Part shown: positions 1 through 6,267 of the stretch, one piece after another | Layout: every line of letters begins with the position of its first letter | Position numbering within the stretch: the stretch's first letter is position 1 | Source of the DNA: Candidatus Rokuibacteriota bacterium | Lineage (GTDB): Bacteria; Methylomirabilota; Methylomirabilia; Rokubacteriales; CSP1-6 | Assembly: GCA_003221595.1 (NCBI GenBank) | Contig: QHSM01000497.1 | Span: 1-6,267 of the forward strand | Length of the DNA stretch: 6,267 bases | Reading direction: 5' to 3' | Notes under the pieces: generated by a model | Database searches by the model: none | Told to the model about the DNA's origin: nothing | What the model saw: only the letters and a program-made list of their open reading frames with translations | Translations under genes and position numbers: made by a program

Positions 1-225
1 ATCAAGCTCCCGTTCGGCGCGCTTCACCGATCGAAAGAGGTTCACGAATCCTGCGGCGATGCCGAACCCGAGCCCGATCAGCATGAGCCAGGGTGCCGTC
101 CCCAGCCACCGGTCCAGCCAGTAGCCGCCGACGAGCCCGATGACCGTCGCCAGCACCAGCGCAAAGCCGATCGAGGATAGCTCCCCGAGCGCTTTCCAGG
201 TCCCCTGCTCCCCGGACGGCGCCAT
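1..225 (-). CDS. atpZ: AtpZ/AtpI-family small membrane protein, 3' end outside window (partial)
   Basis: The ATG at 225-223 opens 75 codons that run off the window edge without a stop. The product is a short two-helix membrane protein. A charged/polar N-terminus (residues 1-16) precedes a first hydrophobic segment at about 18-37, a G-G-Y-W-L-D-R-W-L-G-T turn at 33-43, a second helix at about 46-64, and a basic tail R-S-V-K-R-A-E-R. The arrangement of glycine-rich helix, D in the loop, and G-x-G-F-G-I-A-A-G-F in helix two matches the AtpZ/AtpI family (ATPase_gene1, F0F1-ATPase subunit proposed to act in Mg2+/Ca2+ transport or c-ring assembly). Such genes usually open the atp operon, so ATP synthase a/c/b genes are expected below coordinate 1 (inference). 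Most of the family's usual length is present, so only a few residues should be missing. No Shine-Dalgarno motif precedes the ATG. Confidence 0.75.
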   Translation of the reverse strand, partial: MAPSGEQGTWKALGELSSIGFALVLATVIGLVGGYWLDRWLGTAPWLMLIGLGFGIAAGFVNLFRSVKRAERELD

Positions 226-235
226 GTGAACAGGG

Positions 236-264
236 ACACTAGCACATTGCTCCGGAGCCGACAA
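236..264 (-). promoter_or_regulatory. Putative sigma70-type promoter for the atpZ-like gene
   Basis: On the minus strand a TTGTCG box (264-259) and a TAGTGT box (241-236) are separated by exactly 17 nt, and a TGC directly upstream of the second box resembles an extended -10. Only 10 nt lie between the -10 box and the ATG at 225, so a start of transcription at the usual distance would give a leaderless or nearly leaderless mRNA, in keeping with the missing ribosome binding site. The spacer contains the perfect palindrome GCTCCGGAGC (249-258). The surrounding gap (226-328) has no gene and no rho-independent terminator. The only other structure seen there is a weak imperfect stem at 291-313 (TTCTG paired with CAGAA) with no T-tract. 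The assignment is by consensus only. Confidence 0.45.
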
Positions 265-328
265 GCGGTCGCAAGCTCCTGATTTCACTGTTCTGTCGCA
301 GCGTCGCGCAGAAGGAGAGCGGCACAAC

Positions 329-2044
329 CTAGCCGAACATGCCGCCCATCCGAGTGCCCGCGATCCGGTTGATGACGGCGACGCTCACGGCCGCCACCAC
401 GATGAGGATGACCCCCAGCGCCGCCGCCTCGTTGGCGCTGCCCGCGATGTAGAAGGAGAAGATTCCGACCGTGATGGTCTCCCAGCCGCCGAGCGACAGG
501 AACAGCACCGCCGAGGCCTCCTGCAGCGACGTCATGAACGAGAAGAGCGAGCCGACGAGGACGCCGCGCCAGATGAGGGGCAGCGTCACGTCGCTGAAGG
601 AGCGCCACCCCCGCGCTCCGACGGACTCGGCCGCCTCCTCCATGGATCGGTGCACCAGCAGGAGCGACGCGTACGATCCGCGCACCGTGTAGGGCAGACG
701 CCGGATCGCGAGGACGAGCGGCAGGATGATCCAGAGGCTCGTGAGCCCGCGGCCCACCAGCGGCAGGTCGAAGTGGAACGCCCGGATGTAGGCGATGCCG
801 ATGGCGGTCCCGGGGATGGCCAGGATCAGCGTGTTGAGGCCGTCGAGCGTGTCCCGGCCGGGCAGACGCGTGCGCGCGAGAATCCACGCGATCGGCACGC
901 CGATGGCGACGCACACGAGGACGGCGAGCCCCGAGTAGAGGAAGCTGTTCACGATGTACTTCGGCGTCTCCACGATGACGCGCTCGAAATAGCCGAGGGT
1001 GTAGCGCAGCGGAAACGGCGTCAGCGACCAGCCCCTCCCAACCGACGCCAGGCCCACCCCGAGGTAGGGGATGAACGACAGGAGCATCACGAAGGAGAGG
1101 AACCCGATCGCCCCCGTCTGCTGAAGCGCCGAGAGGCGCCGCCGCGCGATCTTCGAGTACGAGAGCGACGAGTAGTCCTTGATGGCGACGTACCGGCGCG
1201 CCGCCACCAGGAACAGGAGGGCGAGCGCCACCATGAGCGCCGAGATGACGATGCCCATCCGGAACAGGCGCCGGTCCACGAACTGCACGATGTTGAGGTA
1301 CGCCTGCGACGCGAGGAGGTCGTGAACGCCGAGCACCAGCGGGGTGGCGAAGTCGGAGAAGGTCCAGATGAAGACCAGGAGCGCGCCGGCGACGTAGCCG
1401 GGCGTCGTGAGCGGCAGCGTGATCGTGACGAGCTTCTTCCAGCCGCGCGCGCCGACGGACTCGGCCGCCTCCTCGAGCGCCGGATCGATCTTGGCGAGCG
1501 CGTCCACGACGTTCAGCGTGATCATCGGGAAGAGGTGGAGGGTCTCCACCAGCAGCACGCCGTGCAGCCCGTACACGAAGTTCACGGGCCGGGCAAGCCC
1601 GAACCAGTCCTCCAGGAGCACGTTCACGGTTCCGGCGCGCCCCATGATGAACGTGAATCCGAGCACGCCCACGAGGGGCGGCGAGATGATCGGGATCAGG
1701 GTCAGATAGCTGAACAGGTTGCGGCCGGCGAAGTCGCAGCGCACGAGCAGGAACGCCACCGCGAACCCCAGCACCGAGGTCGTCACCACCGTGGCGAAGC
1801 CGAGCAGCAGCGAGTTCCCGAGCGAGCGCAGATAGTACGCGTCACCGAAGAACGCGACGAAGTTCACGAGCGTCAATCGCCCGCCGTCGTCGCTGAACGC
1901 GTCGTAGAGGATCCGCAGCAGGGGGTAGACCAGGAAGACCAGCAGGAAGAGCCAGATGACCGCGACGCCCAGCGCCGGCAGGAGACGGCTCACGCGCGGC
2001 GCCGTCGGCTGCCGGACGGCGGACAGGGCTCCCGGGCGGCTCAT
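329..2044 (-). CDS. Fused double-domain ABC importer permease (FbpB/AfuB/ThiP-like)
   Basis: This 571-residue inner-membrane protein forms the translocation channel of the importer and carries both permease halves in one chain, as in FbpB, AfuB and ThiP. Around a dozen hydrophobic segments are visible, starting at about residues 23-46. Each half has the EAA loop that docks on the ATPase: E-E-A-A-E-S-V-G-A-R-G-W at 191-202 and again at 469-480, 278 residues apart. The length suits the fused family, and no frame break is seen. The start is taken at ATG 2044 because it overlaps the ATPase stop as ATGA, which implies translational coupling. The same frame stays open to an ATG at 2125, but that would add 27 unsupported residues inside the ATPase gene. 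The stop is TAG at 331-329. The substrate cannot be read from the permease alone; automatic labels would say iron(III) or polyamine-type. Confidence 0.9.
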   Translation of the reverse strand: MSRPGALSAVRQPTAPRVSRLLPALGVAVIWLFLLVFLVYPLLRILYDAFSDDGGRLTLVNFVAFFGDAYYLRSLGNSLLLGFATVVTTSVLGFAVAFLLVRCDFAGRNLFSYLTLIPIISPPLVGVLGFTFIMGRAGTVNVLLEDWFGLARPVNFVYGLHGVLLVETLHLFPMITLNVVDALAKIDPALEEAAESVGARGWKKLVTITLPLTTPGYVAGALLVFIWTFSDFATPLVLGVHDLLASQAYLNIVQFVDRRLFRMGIVISALMVALALLFLVAARRYVAIKDYSSLSYSKIARRRLSALQQTGAIGFLSFVMLLSFIPYLGVGLASVGRGWSLTPFPLRYTLGYFERVIVETPKYIVNSFLYSGLAVLVCVAIGVPIAWILARTRLPGRDTLDGLNTLILAIPGTAIGIAYIRAFHFDLPLVGRGLTSLWIILPLVLAIRRLPYTVRGSYASLLLVHRSMEEAAESVGARGWRSFSDVTLPLIWRGVLVGSLFSFMTSLQEASAVLFLSLGGWETITVGIFSFYIAGSANEAAALGVILIVVAAVSVAVINRIAGTRMGGMFG

Positions 2045-3099
2045 TCGTCGGGAAGCGTCAGCGCCGCCGACGCCGGGAATGTCACGCGCACCGCCGCGCC
2101 CATCGGCAGCACCTCGTGGTGCCACGGGTCGCCCACGTCCACCTTGAGCACGACTCCCTCCCGGACCTCGACGTCGTACCGGAGGGTGCTCCCGAGATAC
2201 GACGCCAGCACGACCCGTCCCGCGAAGGTGTTCTCGGGGCCGGCACCGAGCGCGATGTTCTCGGGACGGACCGCCACGACGCAGCGGTCGCCCGGCCCGA
2301 CCCGTGGATTCGGCGCGCCGCGCACGGCGCCGATGGCGGTCTCGGCCACGCGCCCGGACGTGGTCTCGCGACAGGTGCCGGGAAGGAAGTTGTTGGTGCC
2401 CACGAAGTCGGCGACGAACCGGCCGGCGGGCCGCTCGTACAGCTCCTTGGGCGGCGCCACCTGGAGCACGCGCCCGTCGCGCATGACGGCGACGCGATCC
2501 GACAGCGAGAGCGCCTCTTCCTGATCGTGCGTGACGTACACCGTCGTGATGCCCAGCTCCTTTTGCAGCTTGCGGATCTCGGCGCGCACCTGGATGCGGA
2601 TCTTCGCGTCAAGGTTCGACAGGGGCTCGTCGAGCAGCAGGATATCCGGATTCAGCACGAGGGCGCGGGCGAGGGCGACCCGCTGCTGCTGGCCGCCCGA
2701 GAGCTGCCCCGGGTAGCGCTGCTCGAGGCCCGCCAGGTTGACCTTGGCAAGGCCGGCGGCGACGCGCGCGGCGATCGAGGCGCCGTCGAGTCTCCGGAGC
2801 TTGAGCCCGTAGGCGACGTTGGCCTGCACCGTCATGTGCGGCCACAGCGCGTAGTTCTGGAACACCATGCCGATGTTGCGCGCGTACGGCCTGAGCCCGT
2901 CGACGCGGCGGTCGCCGAACCAGACCTCGCCGCCGTCGGGCGCGTAAAAGCCGGCGATCAGCCGCAGGAGCGTCGTCTTGCCGCACCCGGAGGGGCCGAG
3001 CAGCGTGAACAGCTCGCCGTCGCCGATCTCGAGGCTCGCGCCGGCGACGGCGGTCACACCCCCGAACCGCTTGAGGATCCCGAGCAGCCGGATCTTCAC
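2041..3099 (-). CDS. ABC importer ATP-binding subunit with C-terminal TOBE-type domain (FbpC/AfuC/PotA/UgpC group)
   Basis: This 352-residue cytoplasmic ATPase powers the importer. All nucleotide-binding motifs are intact: Walker A G-P-S-G-C-G-K-T-T at 35-43, Q-loop Gln81 in V-F-Q-N-Y-A-L-W-P-H, signature L-S-G-G-Q at 133-137, Walker B I-L-L-L-D-E at 153-158, D-loop S-N-L-D at 161-164, and switch His191 in V-T-H-D-Q-E-E-A. From about residue 235 onward lies the regulatory/TOBE-like region, including V-R-P-E-N-I-A-L. The length and layout match the group of sugar, iron, polyamine and glycerophosphate importers. The start is GTG 3099, nine nt after the binding-protein stop. An upstream ATG (3104-3102) is out of frame and hits TGA after one codon, apparently because of a TGAAG tandem duplication. 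The stop TGA (2043-2041) overlaps the permease ATG. The family is certain, the substrate is not. Confidence 0.93.
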   Translation of the reverse strand: MKIRLLGILKRFGGVTAVAGASLEIGDGELFTLLGPSGCGKTTLLRLIAGFYAPDGGEVWFGDRRVDGLRPYARNIGMVFQNYALWPHMTVQANVAYGLKLRRLDGASIAARVAAGLAKVNLAGLEQRYPGQLSGGQQQRVALARALVLNPDILLLDEPLSNLDAKIRIQVRAEIRKLQKELGITTVYVTHDQEEALSLSDRVAVMRDGRVLQVAPPKELYERPAGRFVADFVGTNNFLPGTCRETTSGRVAETAIGAVRGAPNPRVGPGDRCVVAVRPENIALGAGPENTFAGRVVLASYLGSTLRYDVEVREGVVLKVDVGDPWHHEVLPMGAAVRVTFPASAALTLPDE

Positions 3100-3108
3100 T
3101 TCATGGGG

Positions 3109-4103
3109 CTACGGCTTCTTCCAGGTCGTTTCGATGTCCGAGCGGAACTTCAGCTTGAGCGCGTCGGACCGTTTCTGCGCGACGGCCTCGTCGTAGACGT
3201 TCGAGACCGGGCGTTCGAAATACGACCGCACGCCTCCCATGAACTCCACGGCCATCTCGGCGGGCGAGCCCGGCGGGCCCTGGACCTTGTACTTCGGCGT
3301 GATCGAAAAGAGGCCGCGGGCGCCACGAACTTGATCTCGAACCCGGCGAGCCTCTCCTCGAACGCCATGTAGGACGGCACCGCGAAGCCGACGCTGTACT
3401 CGCCCTTGGCCACGACGGTCGGCACGTCGCGGCTGCGCGCGGTGAAGTGCCCGGTGTTGGCCGCCAGCTTCGTGAGCCACTCCCAGCCCCTGTCCTCGCC
3501 GTACATGGACAGGATGACCTCGTAGGTCGCGTTCGACGACGAGGAGCGCGTGGGCGCGCACTGAGCGACCTCGCCGCGGAGCTTGGGGTTGAGGAGGTCG
3601 TCCCACTCCCTGGGCTCGGCGATGCCGAGGCGCTGGATCTTCTTCGGATGGTAGACGAGCCCGTACGGCTCGAGCGCGGTGCCGACCCAGAAGCCGTCCT
3701 TGTCCTTGAGCGGAATCGGCTTCGGCGTGCCCACCGACGTCGGGATCGCGTCCCACGCATCGCGGGAGATCTCCAGCTTCTGCAGGAGCTTCTGCTCGAC
3801 GAGCTTCTCGAAGAGCGCCGACTCACCGCCCCAGAATATGTCGACCTCGGGCTTGCCCTTCCACTCGACGATGCGGCCGTAGGCCACCGGCGTCCCCGCC
3901 GGGATCGCGCTCACCTTCACCGTGACGTTCCACTTCTCCTTCGCGTAGTCGGCGAACGCCTTGAGCGCCGCGTCGTGGATGAACTTCGACACGGGCGTGA
4001 TCAGCGCCAGCTCGCTCTCGATCGGCGCCTGCCCGAGCACCGGGCCGGGCGCGCCGCCCGTCGCGAGCATGATCGCAATAACCAGCATGATGAGCCGCTT
4101 CAT
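3109..4103 (-). CDS. Periplasmic solute-binding protein of the ABC importer, frameshifted (AfuA/FbpA-like, COG1840 type)
   Basis: The protein captures the substrate outside the inner membrane and delivers it to the permease. Residues 1-26 form a Sec signal peptide: M-K-R, a hydrophobic core, and a likely cut near G-Q-A. No lipobox cysteine is present, so it is probably soluble. Typical family segments follow: V-D-I-F-W-G-G at 87-93, a W-D-D-L-L-N-P-K-L-R-G hinge at 167-177, and the serine-rich T-R-S-S-S-S-N at 185-191, a candidate ligand loop. The frame from ATG 4103 reads sensibly to F-V-A-P-A (about residue 263). The family-like C-terminus (L-F-S-I-T-P-K-Y to T-W-K-K-P) is then in another frame, from about 3312 to TAG 3111-3109. 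Restoring one missing base gives about 331 residues, normal for the family. The adjacent Tyr-Tyr pair of ferric-binding proteins is absent: the A-V-P-S-Y-M region (241-246) has one Tyr. Whether the break is biological or a sequencing error is unknown. Confidence 0.8.
3305..3326 (-). other. Frameshift site in the solute-binding protein gene
   Basis: Up to GTG GCG CCC GCG (3326-3315) the reading matches a binding protein. From CTC (3312-3310) the correct continuation L-F-S-I-T-P lies one base back in register, so one base is missing within the G/C-rich run at about 3312-3323, or the ribosome would have to slip back one base. A TTTT run (3309-3306) would allow a Phe codon to re-pair after a -1 slip, but the preceding codon (TCT to CTC) does not fit a canonical X-XXY-YYZ heptamer. 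A simple deletion or base-call error in the GC run is the better reading. Confidence 0.75.
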
Positions 4104-4110
4104 CGATCGT

Positions 4111-4115
4111 CTCCT

Positions 4116-4116
<1 letters not shown>
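4111..4116 (-). promoter_or_regulatory. Ribosome binding site of the solute-binding protein gene
   Basis: GAGGAG on the minus strand ends 7 nt before the ATG at 4103 and begins in the last base of the glycerol kinase stop codon (TAG 4118-4116). It is the strongest Shine-Dalgarno match in the operon and fixes the ATG choice. The other junctions either overlap or have weak sites. A strong site here fits the usual need for more binding protein than membrane components. Confidence 0.75.
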
Positions 4117-5505
<1,389 letters not shown>

Positions 5506-5509
<4 letters not shown>

Positions 5510-6255
5510 CGTCCGACGAGCCGCCTGGCCAGGTCGGGCCGGTCGGTCGTGAGGACGTCGACGCCGAGCGCGAGCATCCGGCGCATCGCCGCCTCGTCGT
5601 TCACCGTCCAGACGCCGAGCACGAGCGACGCCGCGCGCGCCGCCGCGACGACCCGCTCGTCGAGCAGCGTGAACTCCAGTCCCACGTCGGTGGCCCCGGC
5701 GGCGCGCGCCCAGTCGACGCTGACCTCCGGACGCACCCCGGCGCGCTCGACAGCGGCACGATCGACGAGGAAAGTCGTTCGCATGCGTGGAGCCAGCTCC
5801 CGGACGCGCACGATCACGCGCGGATCGAACGCCATGATCGTGGCGCGCGCCTGGAGCCCGGCCGCGGCGATCGCCGCGAGGACTCGCTCTTCCAGCCCGT
5901 CGTAGCGGGCGGCCGGTGCCGGCTCCTTCACTTCGATCAGGAGCCCCACGGTCGACGGCGCGGCCGCGGCCAGGACCTCGTCGAGCGTCGGCACGCGCTC
6001 GGGGGTCGGGGCGCCGTCCGGACCGCGGAGCCGAAGGCGCCGCAGATCGGCCGCCGTCATCGACGCGACCGCGCCCGTTCCGTCGGTCGTCCGCTCGACG
6101 GTCGCGTCGTGGATCACGGCGACGCCGCCGTCGCGGCTCTGGTGCACGTCGAGCTCGAGCAGATCGCTGCCGAGCGCGATGGCGCTCTGGAACGCCAGCA
6201 GGCTGTTCTCCGGCCAGAGGGCGGAGCCGCCGCGGTGCGCCGCGATCTGCGTCAC
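5506..6255 (-). CDS. ugpQ: Cytoplasmic glycerophosphodiester phosphodiesterase (UgpQ-like)
   Basis: This 249-residue enzyme hydrolyses glycerophosphodiesters (deacylated phospholipids such as glycerophosphocholine or glycerophosphoethanolamine) to sn-glycerol 3-phosphate and an alcohol. The GDPD barrel and its catalytic set are complete: A-H-R-G-G with His7 and Arg8, P-E-N-S at 15-18, E-L-D-V-H with metal ligands Glu34 and Asp36, V-I-H-D with His49, I-E-V-K with Glu108 and Lys110, and the late V-W-T-V-N-D and G-V-D-V-L-T-T-D-R-P strands. There is no signal peptide, so it acts in the cytoplasm like UgpQ rather than periplasmic GlpQ, which implies its substrate is imported. The start is GTG 6255, with GAGAAG immediately before it. 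The frame stays open to the window edge, but the A-H-R-G-G strand normally lies very close to the N-terminus. The stop overlaps the glpK start. The symbol is by similarity; the substrate is not determined. Confidence 0.92.
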
Positions 6256-6267
6256 TTCTCGGTCTCG
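6252..6267 (-). CDS. Possible 3' end of an upstream gene (ends E-T-E-K-stop)
   Basis: In the frame offset from the phosphodiesterase, the last bases read GAG ACC GAG AAG TGA. The TGA (6254-6252) overlaps the GTG start at 6255 as GTGA. This is the same overlap style as the two ATGA junctions in the operon, so an upstream co-transcribed gene may end here. Only four codons are visible and nothing can be said about its product. Confidence 0.25.

Noticed and set aside
291..313. Stem TTCTG...CAGAA after the permease as a transcription terminator
   Set aside because: The stem is short and mismatched inside, and no T-tract follows on the minus strand. Termination here, if any, is not of the intrinsic type.
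2045..2125. Upstream extension of the permease to an ATG at 2125
   Set aside because: It would add 27 residues of glycine/arginine/alanine-rich sequence overlapping the ATPase gene. The ATG at 2044, coupled through ATGA, gives the normal N-terminus before the first helix.
650..2524. Very long open frame on the plus strand, antisense to the permease and ATPase
   Set aside because: The translation is rich in R, E, D, H and Q with no domain, as expected from the complement of GC-rich coding DNA. The minus strand encodes well-recognised proteins over the same stretch.
3305..3312. Programmed -1 ribosomal frameshift in the binding-protein gene
   Set aside because: Only the Phe codon can re-pair on the T run; the preceding codon does not match and no convincing downstream stem or pseudoknot was found. 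Binding proteins are not known to use such a switch.
2116..3372. Plus-strand open frame antisense to the ATPase
   Set aside because: Same compositional signature as the other antisense frames, and it lies opposite a complete ABC ATPase with every motif intact.
3109..4103. Annotating the importer as an iron(III) uptake system
   Set aside because: Family resemblance alone would give that label. The adjacent Tyr pair used for Fe3+ is not visible in the binding protein, and the neighbouring enzymes point to glycerol phosphate metabolism.

Overview
This window is GC-rich, compact bacterial DNA, and every supported gene lies on the minus strand. The strong G/C bias at third codon positions, the mix of GTG and ATG starts, the near absence of intergenic space and the Afu/Fbp-type importer would all fit an uncultivated soil or sediment bacterium (for example Methylomirabilota/Rokubacteria or a deltaproteobacterial lineage). 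That placement is a guess from style; no marker here fixes the taxon.

Read 5'->3' on the minus strand, from high to low coordinates, the window holds one apparent operon. It begins with a cytoplasmic glycerophosphodiester phosphodiesterase (GTG 6255 to 5506). This overlaps by ATGA a glycerol kinase (5509 to 4116) that has lost about 37 codons and its frame near 5109-5113. After 12 nt carrying a good ribosome binding site comes a secreted periplasmic solute-binding protein (4103 to 3109) with a one-base frameshift near 3312-3323. Nine nt further on is the importer ATPase (GTG 3099 to 2041), which overlaps by ATGA a fused double-domain permease (2044 to 329). A 103-nt gap then holds a plausible sigma70-type promoter. 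The last gene, cut by the window edge, is a small two-helix AtpZ/AtpI-family protein (225 to 1) that probably starts an ATP synthase operon.

The five-gene operon reads as a pathway. A binding-protein-dependent importer brings in a solute. The phosphodiesterase can release sn-glycerol 3-phosphate from glycerophosphodiesters, and the kinase can make the same product from glycerol. The importer belongs to the FbpABC/AfuABC group usually annotated as iron(III) transporters. The enzyme neighbours and the lack of the adjacent tyrosine pair of ferric-binding proteins argue instead for a glycerol-related or organophosphate substrate, functionally like Ugp but from another ABC branch.

Three indel-type irregularities fall in consecutive genes: the glpK deletion, the binding-protein frameshift, and a 5-bp tandem duplication at the ATPase start. 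The flanking phosphodiesterase and permease look intact. This may be real operon decay or assembly error; sequence alone cannot decide. I found no CRISPR array, RNA gene, insertion sequence or clear undescribed system.
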